From NCBI GenBank assembly GCA_937775265.1, contig CALKBV010000003.1:1-41421 (forward strand): a stretch of DNA of 41,421 bases. Direction: 5' to 3'. The notes under the pieces are model-generated. The model had not been told where the DNA came from, did no database searches, and was given only the letters and a program-made list of their open reading frames with translations. This DNA comes from an uncultured Pseudomonadales bacterium. GTDB lineage: Bacteria > Pseudomonadota > Gammaproteobacteria > Pseudomonadales > Azotimanducaceae. Made by a program: the position numbers and the translations under genes. The number at the start of each line of letters is the position of its first letter. Position 1 is the first letter of the stretch. Shown piece by piece: positions 18,098 to 26,993 of the stretch.

Positions 18098-18964
18098 ATG
18101 AAAGAAGAGTTAAAGGACCTGCTTGAGCTACTCGATATCGAGCAGATAGAAGCCAATATGTTCAGGGGCGTGAGCCCCGCAGAAGGATGGCAGCGTGTCT
18201 ATGGTGGGCAGGTAATCGGGCAAGCACTGGTCGCCGCCTCCCGGACAGTAGAAGACGAGAGCAGAGTCGCGCATTCCCTGCATGGCTATTTCCTGAGACC
18301 TGGGGATACCACAATTCCCATCCTCTATTCCGTTGACCGAATTCGCGACGGCGGAAGTTTTAATACCCGGCGAGTCGTTGCGGTACAAAAAGGTCAGGCT
18401 ATCTTCAGCATGTCGGTTTCCTTTCAGGTGATGGAAGAAGGGTTACACCACCAGATCGATATGCCAGCGGACGTTAAACCTCCCGAGGAGTGCGCAACTG
18501 AAGCCGAACTCCGAGAAGCCTATAGCAGCAAAATCCCGGAAGAATTCAAAAGTGATTTTGAACGCCCGAGACCCATTGAAATGCGATTCATGGAACCGAT
18601 CAATGACTTTGAACCAGAGCCTATGGCACCGTACCAGAATGTCTGGATCAAGGCCGCCGATACAATGCCGGATGATATTCGCCTCAATCAATGCCTACTG
18701 GCTTATGCTTCCGATATGACGTTGCTCGACACCTGCTATAGGCCACACGGCATTGGCTGGACCAACGAGAACTTCCAGGTGGCAAGCCTGGACCATGCCA
18801 TGTGGTTTCACCGGCCTTTCAAGACCGATGATTGGCTGCTTTATGCACAGGACAGCCCATATTCAGGCGGTGCCAGGGGGTTCAATCGTGGCAGCTTTTA
18901 CACACAAGACGGCAGATTAATTGCTTCTGCTACCCAGGAGGGCCTGATTAGGTTGCGCAGTTAA
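18098..18964 (+). CDS. tesB: Acyl-CoA thioesterase II
   Basis: Double hot-dog thioesterase (288 residues) hydrolysing acyl-CoA to free fatty acid and CoA. The first hot dog carries VYGGQVIGQALVAAS and LHGYFLRPGD; the second holds LAYASDMTLLDT (Asp of the TesB triad), SLDHAMWFHRPF and SATQEGLIR (Gln of the triad). ATG 18098 gives the expected N-terminus (MKEELKDLLELLDIEQIE). Placed 16 bp after ahcY and 24 bp before the selenoprotein, so transcribed with them. Its link with the methionine cycle is not obvious; simple operon neighbourhood is the best reading. Confidence 0.92.
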   Translation: MKEELKDLLELLDIEQIEANMFRGVSPAEGWQRVYGGQVIGQALVAASRTVEDESRVAHSLHGYFLRPGDTTIPILYSVDRIRDGGSFNTRRVVAVQKGQAIFSMSVSFQVMEEGLHHQIDMPADVKPPEECATEAELREAYSSKIPEEFKSDFERPRPIEMRFMEPINDFEPEPMAPYQNVWIKAADTMPDDIRLNQCLLAYASDMTLLDTCYRPHGIGWTNENFQVASLDHAMWFHRPFKTDDWLLYAQDSPYSGGARGFNRGSFYTQDGRLIASATQEGLIRLRS

Positions 18965-18988
18965 TACGCGGGTGTGTACGATAGATAG

Positions 18989-19862
18989 ATGAAAGATCAA
19001 GAATTTGTTCCCTACTTTGTTCCCTATATGGAAAGGACCCGGTTGTTCTACCGGGCCCAGGGGTTCGAAAAAGATTATGTCTGGGCACACTTTGAGGCCA
19101 CGCCTTTTTCAAGGCCTGAAGAAGCCGCTTGAAGACTGCGTTGTCACCGTCGTAACGACAGCGGTTGCTCACCCCAAAATACCAAAACCGATCAGGAAGG
19201 CAGAAAGTATTCCTTTCACTGAAACCCCGGCGCAATTTGATACGTCTGAACTTTCGTGGGACAAGGAAACAACACATACCGAAGACAGGCAAAGTTACTT
19301 CCCACTGGAAGTTCTTAACAAGCTCGCTGGCCAGGGCATCATAAAAAGTGTTTCGAAGCGATTTCACTTCGTACCCACCCAATACAGCCAAGGAGCTACC
19401 ATCAACGACGATGCTCCTGCTATCGCCAAGGCCTGCAGGAAAGACGAGGTAGACATTGCGCTACTGATCCCACTATGACCCGTCTGCCACCAGAGCGTCA
19501 GTCTGACGGCTCGCCACCTTGAAGAACTCGGGATCGCAACGGTTATTATCGGTAGTGCGATGGATATCGTGACGCATTGCAAAGTACCCAGGTATCTGCA
19601 CAACAACCTTCCTTTAGGAAATCCGCTGGGCTCTCCCGGCGACAAGGAAACACAAATGAAATCAATCCTGGAAGCCTTGAGATTAGCCGTCAGCTCGGAG
19701 CATTCCGTGGTGCAGGTTTCTGACGCCTGCTGGAAAGGTGACGACCACTGGAAAGAAAACTACAACAAAGTCGACCAATCCAACCATGAGGAACTCCTTC
19801 GCCTTGGCAAGGAAAACCGCAGGAAAAGGGCTGAAAACAAGGCCCGAGGGTTGTCACGATAA
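18989..19862 (+). CDS. Selenoprotein, GrdB/PrdB-type selenoprotein B family (Sec at in-frame UGA)
   Basis: About 290 residues. ATG 18989 opens MKDQEFVPYFVPYMERTRLF. One extra base near 19118-19124 must be removed to join SRPEKPLEDCVVTVVTTA. The frame then meets TGA at 19476-19478 and continues unbroken for 128 codons to TAA 19862. Around the TGA the protein reads ALLIPL-U-PVCHQSVSL, a UxxC redox motif where cysteine homologues have CxxC, and the downstream part (TVIIGSAMDIVTHCKVPR, LPLGNPLGSPGD) is conserved family sequence. Sec would be residue 163, near the position known in PrdB. A hairpin of the SECIS type follows. The family is related to the selenocysteine subunits of glycine and D-proline reductases; the role of the stand-alone proteobacterial version is not established. 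A MoxR/VWA pair follows. Confidence 0.82.
19476..19512 (+). promoter_or_regulatory. UGA codon with SECIS-like hairpin
   Basis: After the UGA (19476-19478) lies a stem of GAGC (19493-19496) with GCTC (19509-19512) and GTCA (19497-19500) with TGAC (19504-19507), one bulged G at 19508 and apical loop GTC. The loop G-U lies 22 nt after the UGA, within the range known for bacterial SECIS elements, and a G-U in the loop is what SelB recognises. Confidence 0.65.
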
Positions 19863-20042
19863 CATCAGCGTGCAACCAATAAGCCATTGTTATACCGGTA
19901 GATTACGGCATCTCTGCATCAACATATCGAGAAGCCGTCGCGGTACAATTGCGAGAGTTACATTACGCAATTAACGACCCATCATAATGAGCGATCTTCA
20001 TTTCTCTTCAAAATCCAGTACTGGATCGACTAAGGACAGCCC

Positions 20043-20993
20043 GTGGCAATAAAAAACGACGATAAACTCAAAGATATCGAAGCAATACGAGGCCATTTTG
20101 AGTCCCTGGGCTATATTTGTTCAGTCGAAATAGCGACTGCCGTATTTCTTGCCTACCATCTCGAGAAACCTGTGCTGATTGAGGGGCCGCCCGGAGTCGG
20201 TAAAACAGAGTTAGCTAAGACCACTGCCGAAATGGTGGACCTCCCCTGTATTCGACTTCAATGCTATGAAGGTCTCGACGAGTCCAAGGCAATCTACGAA
20301 TGGAAATACGGTAAGCAGCTCTTATATACCCAGGTCCTCAAAGAAACCCTTGGCGAGATCCTCGATGGCGCAACGGGCCTGGCTGAATCAGTAGACAAGC
20401 TTCACAGCTTCGGCGATATCTTTTTCTCAGAGGAATTTCTTGAACCACGGCCCTTGTTGAAGGCTTTAAAGGCAGAAGAAAGCTGCGTACTGCTGATTGA
20501 TGAGGTCGATAAATCTGATCACGAGTTCGAGTCACTTCTGCTCGAAATGCTCTCCGATTATCAACTGTCCATTCCCGAAATAGGTACAGTAAAAGCCATT
20601 CCTGGCAAGAAACCTCTTGTCTTCCTGACCAGTAACAACACGCGTGAGATAAGTGATGCGCTGAAACGCCGCTGTCTGCACTTATATATTCCTTTCCCGA
20701 ATGCTGAACTTGAACGCCAGATAGTGAGAGCCCGCGTTCCAGATATTCCGCCAAAGCTCAATCAACAGTTAGTGGCGTTTATCCAGGAACTCAGGGAGAT
20801 GGATCTCAAAAAGGTCCCCGCTATCTCAGAAACAATCGACTGGGCCCGCACCTTGATACTGCTTCATTCGGAATCACTTGACCCGGAGCTTGTCAGGCAG
20901 ACTCTTAACGTCATCCTGAAATTCCAGGAAGACGTAGAGACCGTTCAGTCAGAACTTCAAGGCGTCACCAACAGGGCGATCAAGGCAACTTAG
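20043..20993 (+). CDS. MoxR-family AAA+ ATPase (CoxD-like)
   Basis: AAA+ chaperone of 316 residues; GTG start at 20043. Walker A EGPPGVGKT (47-55), Walker B LLIDEVD (151-157), sensor FLTSNN and the arginine-finger region ALKRRCLHLYIPFP. MoxR proteins use ATP to remodel or mature partner enzymes together with a VWA protein, which is encoded next (21122). Such pairs occur in CO-dehydrogenase clusters (CoxD/CoxE), but no molybdenum hydroxylase gene is present here, so the client is unknown. 180 bp separate it from the selenoprotein. Confidence 0.88.
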   Translation: MAIKNDDKLKDIEAIRGHFESLGYICSVEIATAVFLAYHLEKPVLIEGPPGVGKTELAKTTAEMVDLPCIRLQCYEGLDESKAIYEWKYGKQLLYTQVLKETLGEILDGATGLAESVDKLHSFGDIFFSEEFLEPRPLLKALKAEESCVLLIDEVDKSDHEFESLLLEMLSDYQLSIPEIGTVKAIPGKKPLVFLTSNNTREISDALKRRCLHLYIPFPNAELERQIVRARVPDIPPKLNQQLVAFIQELREMDLKKVPAISETIDWARTLILLHSESLDPELVRQTLNVILKFQEDVETVQSELQGVTNRAIKAT

Positions 20994-21121
20994 CTTGTTC
21001 TTGCCGGAAACTAACCATGGCAGTGGCTATTTCCCGTCAACAAATTGACGTTCGAACTAACGTTTTTCAGTGGCAAATTTTCATGGCTCAGAACACGATT
21101 TATCGAACGGAAACTAGCTAA

Positions 21122-22588
21122 ATGACAGAGCTGCACGACACATTGGTTGAGTTTGTCCAGGTCCTTAGAACTGCGGATGTAAAAGTGTCGCCTGCAGAAA
21201 CCCTGGATGCCATGGAAGCGCTCGACATTATTGGCATAGAAAACCGAGTGCTACTCAAGAATTCGCTGTCGATGGTTCTTTCGAAGAACCCTGAAGAAAA
21301 GGAAGCCTTCAACACCAGCTTCGATCGATTCTTTTCCTTCAACAAGTTCTCCTCCGAAAATAATGCAACGGAACCAGACGAAGACACCCACCAGGATGAT
21401 GGAGAGTTTGACCCCGAGTCAGATGCCCCAAACCAACAAAGCGGCCAGGGCGGCCAAGGTGGCGGCCAGGGGGGTGGGGGTGGCGCTGAAGCTTCTGGAG
21501 AGCTCGACTTTGAACAACTCGAGGCTCAATCAGAACTGGGCAAGCTCCTGCTTTCCGGTGACCGAATGGAAGTCATGATTAAAATGGCTGAAGCCGGCCG
21601 GCAAGTAGAAGTTAACCAGATTGTCGTCTTTACTCAAAAGGGCCTGTATACACGCAAAATCATGGAAGCGATGGGGCTAAAGGGTTTGCAGGACGAAGTG
21701 GGTGAACTCCAGGAAGAAGGTGGTCGCCCGCAGATGCACCTGGCCGGTCAACTCAAGGGCGCCCGGGACCATTTGCGAGAACAGGTGCGAGATTATGTTG
21801 AAAAGCAGTTCTTCCTGCATGCTGATGAGTCAGGCAAACAGCTACGGGAAGAACTGCTAAAGAAAGTTAAGCTCTCTAACCTGGAGAAGCGTAATTTCAA
21901 GGACGTGCAGGAAATCGTTTTTAAGATGGCGAAAAAGCTGGTCTCTATTCATTCCAAGCGCCGGAAAACCTTTAAGCGCGGCCAGTTGGATATCAGGAAG
22001 ACACTCCGAAGCAACATGCAATACGATGGCATGCTGTTTGACCTGAAGTGGAAGTCACAGAAAGTCGATAGACCCAAGGTCATGTGCATCTGCGATGTTA
22101 GTGGTTCCGTCAGCAATTATTCCCGATTCCTTCTGATGTTTTTATACAGCCTTGCCGAGATCCTGCCCAAGGTCCGCTCCTTTGCTTTTTCCTCTGACCT
22201 GGGCGAAGTCACCCGGCTGTTCCAACAGAGCAAGCTGGAAGACGCCATGGCTAAAACCATGCGAGATTATGGCAATGGTTCAACTGACTATGGCCAGATG
22301 CTGGCGGATTTCAGGAGTCACATACTCAAGGACGTTGACTCAAAAACGACGGTTATTATCCTCGGTGATGCACGTAACAACTATGGAGATCCCAAGTCGG
22401 AGATTCTCAGGGAGGTTTATGACAAAGCCCAAAGGGTCATATGGTTGAACCCTGAACCAAAATCCAGTTGGACCGTAGGTGATGCGGAAATGAAGAAGTA
22501 CGCACCCTGCTGCCACCAGACCGAGGTCTGCAATTCACTCGTTCATCTGGAACGAGTCGTTGGTAACCTGTTAAGAGTCGCTGTTTGA
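21122..22588 (+). CDS. VWA domain protein, CoxE-like, partner of the MoxR ATPase
   Basis: 488 residues. N-terminal CoxE-type helical region (FVQVLRTADVKVSPAETLDA), an acidic then Gly-rich linker (about 84-121, GGQGGGQGGGGG), a helical middle and a C-terminal von Willebrand A domain with MIDAS DVSGSVS (D325, S327, S329) and later GNGSTDYG and ILGDARNNY. The VWA domain should bind Mg and work with the upstream AAA+ ATPase as a metal-insertion or assembly chaperone; this is known for the family but the client is not evident. Cytoplasmic, no signal peptide. 128 bp after the ATPase gene, same strand. Confidence 0.88.
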   Translation: MTELHDTLVEFVQVLRTADVKVSPAETLDAMEALDIIGIENRVLLKNSLSMVLSKNPEEKEAFNTSFDRFFSFNKFSSENNATEPDEDTHQDDGEFDPESDAPNQQSGQGGQGGGQGGGGGAEASGELDFEQLEAQSELGKLLLSGDRMEVMIKMAEAGRQVEVNQIVVFTQKGLYTRKIMEAMGLKGLQDEVGELQEEGGRPQMHLAGQLKGARDHLREQVRDYVEKQFFLHADESGKQLREELLKKVKLSNLEKRNFKDVQEIVFKMAKKLVSIHSKRRKTFKRGQLDIRKTLRSNMQYDGMLFDLKWKSQKVDRPKVMCICDVSGSVSNYSRFLLMFLYSLAEILPKVRSFAFSSDLGEVTRLFQQSKLEDAMAKTMRDYGNGSTDYGQMLADFRSHILKDVDSKTTVIILGDARNNYGDPKSEILREVYDKAQRVIWLNPEPKSSWTVGDAEMKKYAPCCHQTEVCNSLVHLERVVGNLLRVAV

Positions 22589-22921
22589 GCCTGGTTAATT
22601 CTCTCCAGAAGCGGCCTGGACTATGTCAGCTCAGGCTGGCCCCTCTGAGAACACTTCATCGCCCGACAAACCCGATTTAAATCCACTGGTGAAGCCCTCC
22701 AACATATGGCTAAAACATGGACATCTTCACATTTCTCTAATTTTTACGACTTTTTTTAACAAACCCTGAATATTTAGCTATTTTTGCCAGTGTTTAGGCA
22801 TTATTATGCGCGTTGATAGCCATCCTATGAACTTAATCATAGAACACCATCAAGAAGGCAAACAGGTAGCCCAAATCAGGCGCTTGCCGAAAACATCATC
22901 ATCTAGTTAGGGGGATTTACC
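22589..22921. other. Leader region of the TonB receptor gene
   Basis: 333 bp with no gene. The middle (22735-22810) is very AT-rich with T runs and would suit a promoter, but no -35/-10 pair is convincing. The receptor's ribosome site TTAGGGGG (22907-22914) is strong. Confidence 0.4.
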
Positions 22922-25729
22922 ATGTCAAAGAGAAGACCAGTCTCTGTGGCCGTCGCGACTGCCTTAGGCGTAGCGTCTACAGCAGGAATGCTGACCGAAA
23001 CAGTTTACGCAGAAGACGAAAATATTGTCGAAGAAATAATCGTCACCGGATCGCGCATCAGGCGTGCAGATATTGACAGTCCTAGTCCAGTCACCGTAAT
23101 CACACGACAAGAAATTGAGAACAAGGGCATTACCGATGTTGGCTACTTGCTGCAACGGATGCCGTCAATGTCCGGGTCACCTATCGGCACTACGACCAAT
23201 AACGGCGGTAACGGTTCCGTACAGGTCGACCTGCGCGGGCTCGGTCCAATCAGAACACTGACCCTGGTCAACGGTAAGCGAACCGTCGATGGCGGTGACT
23301 ATCAAACCATTCCAGCCACTATGATTGAACGCGTCGAGATTTTGAAAGACGGTGCATCTGCGATCTACGGCGCTGACGCGGTTGCCGGTGTTGTTAACAT
23401 CATCACACGAAGCGATTACGAAGGGTTCTCCGTTGAAGCCTATACCGCTGACTTCCAGGATATGGATTCTGGCGCGCAAAACAGCCTGAATCTTATCGCT
23501 GGTAAATCGTTCGACGGCGGCAACTTCATGTTTGGCGCTGAATATGTAGATCAGGAAGAAGCCTACCAATCTGATGCTCCATGGGACTATTTCCAGAATT
23601 CCTGGTACATCTATCCTGGCGGTTGCGAAAATCAACTAACAGCGCCTTATGATGGCACGACCTCTGGTGGTTGTTACATCATCGGTTCTTCACGAATACC
23701 TGAGTCACGGCTGGCGTTTACCGACCAAGGCACCTTCATGAATGAAGGTAACGGCCTGACCCCATTCGACGGAAGGACCTACAACTACGCTCCAGTTAAC
23801 TATATCCAAACGCCCTACGAGCGCACCAATATCTTCGGTAACATCAATTATGACCTAACTGATGATATTCACTTGACTGCAGAGATGCGATACAGCAGTC
23901 GTAAGTCGTCTCAAGAGTTGGCACCGCAGCCTTACAACTCGCCTACAGACCCGTCTTATCAAGGCGTTTTTGAGGGTAATGCGTATTCAGGTATCTCTCC
24001 GGACAATTACTACCTGACACAAGCGATCGACGCGTACAACGCTACACCAGACGGTATCGCAGCCCCACTGCGATACGAGCCTGTTAGAGACGCTAGACGC
24101 AGAATGGTGGAAACAACACGACGATTCGAACAGGACGTAGACCAGTTGCAGGTTAACGTAGTTGCCAGTGGTGAGTTCATGGACATGAACTGGGAGGTTT
24201 ACTACAACAAGGGCTGGCAAGATTCGACTTCAACTGACTACGGTCAGTTCTTCGGACCTAACCTTGGCAAAGCCATGGGCCCTTCAGCCGACCTAAACGG
24301 CGATGGCAATCCTGAATGTTATAGCGATATCAGCGACCCTGATTCTCTGATTGCTGGTTGTGTTCCTATGAACTTCTTTGGCGGTCCTGGTGCACTTACG
24401 CCAGAGATGATTGCCTACGTAGGGGTTGTGCTGGTAGATACGTTTGAGAGTGAACAGGATCAGTGGGGATTCAACGTCGCTGGCGACGGCTGGGAACTTC
24501 CAGGCGGCCCAATGGGTTGGGCTGTTGGTTACGAATACCGAAAGGAACAGATCACTTTCATCCCAGATTCTGGCAAACAAAAAGATGAAGTCACGGGTAA
24601 CACCGGCGCAGGCACTGAAGGTTCTTACAAAACAGACAGCATCTACGGCGAGATCCTTTTACCCGTATTTGACAACGGTACTCAGTCGTTGGATATCACT
24701 GCTGGTATGCGGTACGACGATTTTGACACCTTTGGTTCTGAATCAACCTACCAGGTTGGTATTGAATTATATCTAATGGAAGACCTGAAATTCCGAGCGA
24801 CAGAAGGCGAAGTCTTCCGAGCACCTAGCATTGGCGAAGCCTTTGCTGGTCAGGTCGATTCATTCCCAACTTACAAAGACCCCTGTATTCCAGCGGCTGG
24901 TTCACCATTACCACCTGGATGTGCTCAAGTTGGTCTTCAGCTTGATTCTCAGTTACTGGCAAGAGTAGGCGGAAACCCAGACCTCGAGCCAGAATTCGGT
25001 GATACTTTTACTGCTGGTATTGTTTGGACTCCAGAGTTCGAACTCGGCAGCCTTAGCGTTACCGTCGATTACTGGGAAACAGAGCTGGAGAATATGATTA
25101 GCTCTCTTGGCGTGAATTATATTCTTGATGATTGCTATAACGCCCTGAACTCCGGTTCTTGTGGACTGATCACTCGCCGATCTGACTACAGTATTGCTCA
25201 GGTGCTTGACGGACCGTTGAACGTTGCTCTGGAAACCGCAGGCGGCATTGATACTGAAGTAAGATTCATCTTCGATACCGATATCGGTCAGTTTGATACG
25301 GCCTTGATTTGGTCTCACATGACTGAGCGTGACCGCGAAGCATTCCCCGGTGATTCTACGGAAGACAATGTTGGACGTTACACAGGCAGTGATGCATTCG
25401 CTGAAGACAAGCTCAATTATTCAATTGACTGGATGAGAGGCAACTTCCGCGTTGCTTACCTCGGTGAATATATCAGCGAGCTTAAGTCCGATGATGCTTT
25501 CGGCGTTGGCTATACTCAGAAGGTTGACTCTCAGCTTTATCACGACCTGACGTTTAAGTACACGCATCCCGATAGTGGTGTGAGTATTAGCACCGGTATC
25601 AACAACGTCACTGATGAAGAGCCACCTTACATCGACCTTGGCTTTAACGCCAAAACGGATCCCTCGACTTATCGTTTGTTCGGTCGTGGTTACTTCGTTC
25701 GCCTTTCCTGGAGTATGGGAGAGCAGTAA
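22922..25729 (+). CDS. TonB-dependent outer-membrane receptor
   Basis: 935 residues. Signal peptide 1-30 (MSKRRPVSVAVATALGVAST ... VYAEDE), a TonB-box-like EEIIVTGSRI at 37-46, plug domain with RGLGPIRTLTLVNGKR and ILKDGASAIYGADAVAGVVN, and a beta-barrel ending in FGRGYFVRLSWSMGEQ with terminal aromatic residues. This is the large Oar/CirA-like class common in marine Gammaproteobacteria, taking up oligosaccharides, peptides or siderophores using energy from TonB. A strong ribosome site and own terminator suggest a single-gene unit with high expression. The convergent operon and TPR-sulfotransferase beyond it may process the imported compound. Confidence 0.93.
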   Translation: MSKRRPVSVAVATALGVASTAGMLTETVYAEDENIVEEIIVTGSRIRRADIDSPSPVTVITRQEIENKGITDVGYLLQRMPSMSGSPIGTTTNNGGNGSVQVDLRGLGPIRTLTLVNGKRTVDGGDYQTIPATMIERVEILKDGASAIYGADAVAGVVNIITRSDYEGFSVEAYTADFQDMDSGAQNSLNLIAGKSFDGGNFMFGAEYVDQEEAYQSDAPWDYFQNSWYIYPGGCENQLTAPYDGTTSGGCYIIGSSRIPESRLAFTDQGTFMNEGNGLTPFDGRTYNYAPVNYIQTPYERTNIFGNINYDLTDDIHLTAEMRYSSRKSSQELAPQPYNSPTDPSYQGVFEGNAYSGISPDNYYLTQAIDAYNATPDGIAAPLRYEPVRDARRRMVETTRRFEQDVDQLQVNVVASGEFMDMNWEVYYNKGWQDSTSTDYGQFFGPNLGKAMGPSADLNGDGNPECYSDISDPDSLIAGCVPMNFFGGPGALTPEMIAYVGVVLVDTFESEQDQWGFNVAGDGWELPGGPMGWAVGYEYRKEQITFIPDSGKQKDEVTGNTGAGTEGSYKTDSIYGEILLPVFDNGTQSLDITAGMRYDDFDTFGSESTYQVGIELYLMEDLKFRATEGEVFRAPSIGEAFAGQVDSFPTYKDPCIPAAGSPLPPGCAQVGLQLDSQLLARVGGNPDLEPEFGDTFTAGIVWTPEFELGSLSVTVDYWETELENMISSLGVNYILDDCYNALNSGSCGLITRRSDYSIAQVLDGPLNVALETAGGIDTEVRFIFDTDIGQFDTALIWSHMTERDREAFPGDSTEDNVGRYTGSDAFAEDKLNYSIDWMRGNFRVAYLGEYISELKSDDAFGVGYTQKVDSQLYHDLTFKYTHPDSGVSISTGINNVTDEEPPYIDLGFNAKTDPSTYRLFGRGYFVRLSWSMGEQ

Positions 25730-25750
25730 AGGTTTAGATGTAAAACACGA

Positions 25751-25780
25751 AAAAGGCCGCTCTTGAGCGGCCTTTTTTTT
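25751..25780. terminator. Bidirectional rho-independent terminator
   Basis: AAAAGGCCGCTC (25751-25762) pairs with GAGCGGCCTTTT (25765-25776) over a 2-nt gap, with T tract after it on plus and A tract before it serving minus. It separates the receptor gene from the convergent DUF4826 gene. Confidence 0.9.
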
Positions 25781-25793
25781 GCAAGCTTTTCGT

Positions 25794-26219
25794 CTACCAC
25801 AGCGACTCGTCAGAAACTAATTCATGTAATGCTTCAGCTTGACGAATCAGCTGCTTACTCATCTCACCAAGGTCAAGATGCCGCATCGCTTTGCGTGCGT
25901 CATGGGGCAAATTTCGCACATTCTCTGCACCCAACTGCCACTTGAGGGAAAAGTGCCTGGCCGCGTCGCGGGGAAGCTCCGCCACACTGGATTCAATATG
26001 ATCTGTGGGGACTAAACTTCCAGTGATCAACCATCGAAACCCCAGGCGAACGCTGGTTTCCCTTACCTGCGCGAGGATCACCTGATCCTTTATTCCCCAG
26101 ACAACACGCGCCTCAATACGCGCTTTTTCAAAGACATTAGTATTGATCAGTTCGTTGACAGCAACATCAAGCTGCTCTTTGGACCACTGATCAAAATCAC
26201 CCTGACTATTGTCTGACAT
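25794..26219 (-). CDS. DUF4826 family protein
   Basis: 141 residues, probably cytoplasmic. The recognisable core is RWLITGSLVPTDHIE followed by ARHFSLKWQLGAENV and a C-terminal helix (QAEALHELVSDESLW). This order matches DUF4826, a family without a known function. It is the last gene of the minus-strand operon, 15 bp after the oxygenase. Confidence 0.7.
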   Translation of the reverse strand: MSDNSQGDFDQWSKEQLDVAVNELINTNVFEKARIEARVVWGIKDQVILAQVRETSVRLGFRWLITGSLVPTDHIESSVAELPRDAARHFSLKWQLGAENVRNLPHDARKAMRHLDLGEMSKQLIRQAEALHELVSDESLW

Positions 26220-26234
26220 TAAATACCCCCTGGA

Positions 26235-26993
26235 TTATGGTGTCAGATTGGACTTTATATTCCAGACTTCTCTGCCCACACTAGGGGCGGCTAACCCCCT
26301 GAACCAGCCACTTAAGGATAGCCTTGGAGCCTGTGCAAATGGCGTGACATAGGTCACCGAATGAATATAGCTGGTATCAAACAACGATAACGTGTTGAAC
26401 CCCGGTGACCAGGCGTCTTCAGGAGTACCGTCTTCCTGATAGAATTGCAGCAAACCTCCCCAATCAGGGTGCCAGCCCCAGGTAGCGCTAAACACGTAGG
26501 CAACTCGCCTGTCTTTGCCTGCGACGACATCACGATGTCTGGTCAAAAAGTGCCCCGCTGTAAATCTCGTGTATTGGGCATCCGCACTCACGATGCTTGC
26601 CTCACCTGTAATGGTCCGTATCGCCGAAAGTAACTCGTCGCCGTTGAAAAAATCAAACACCTCGTGAAGAAACCGCAACTTCTCATCATCTGTATCAACG
26701 ACCTGACCCATCTGGTATCCGCAGTAGAGGAACCCCTCCCCTTTACTTCCTGTATTCATAATCTCGAGGTTCATCTGCTTTTTTTTCGACTCCGGGAGCT
26801 TCGCTAGTTCATCCATCCCCATAGTGACATTTTGCCCATCCTTTGAAAAAACCAGGCGATACTCCACGCTTTCCTGACAATATTGAAAGATCCGTCCAGC
26901 AACTTCTGCTTCAAGAAAGTTCTCAATGCGCAACCGCTTCTCCCTCCCGTACTGCTCCGCTAGCGCACCCAAGTCAAGGTCTTGGTTCAGCAT
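26235..26993 (-). CDS. 2-oxoglutarate/Fe(II) oxygenase (prolyl-4-hydroxylase-like)
   Basis: 252 residues, double-stranded beta-helix oxygenase. Iron ligands: H-x-D in LTRHRDVV (H153, D155) and the distal His in SYIHSVTYV (H211); the oxoglutarate-binding Arg is in RLSLSGWF (R224). GWHPDWGGLLQFY is typical of the prolyl-hydroxylase/Tpa1-like branch. It would hydroxylate a peptide, amino-acid side chain or small molecule. The ATG at 26993 overlaps the stop of the upstream sulfotransferase-like gene (TGATG), showing translational coupling. Confidence 0.85.
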   Translation of the reverse strand: MLNQDLDLGALAEQYGREKRLRIENFLEAEVAGRIFQYCQESVEYRLVFSKDGQNVTMGMDELAKLPESKKKQMNLEIMNTGSKGEGFLYCGYQMGQVVDTDDEKLRFLHEVFDFFNGDELLSAIRTITGEASIVSADAQYTRFTAGHFLTRHRDVVAGKDRRVAYVFSATWGWHPDWGGLLQFYQEDGTPEDAWSPGFNTLSLFDTSYIHSVTYVTPFAQAPRLSLSGWFRGLAAPSVGREVWNIKSNLTP

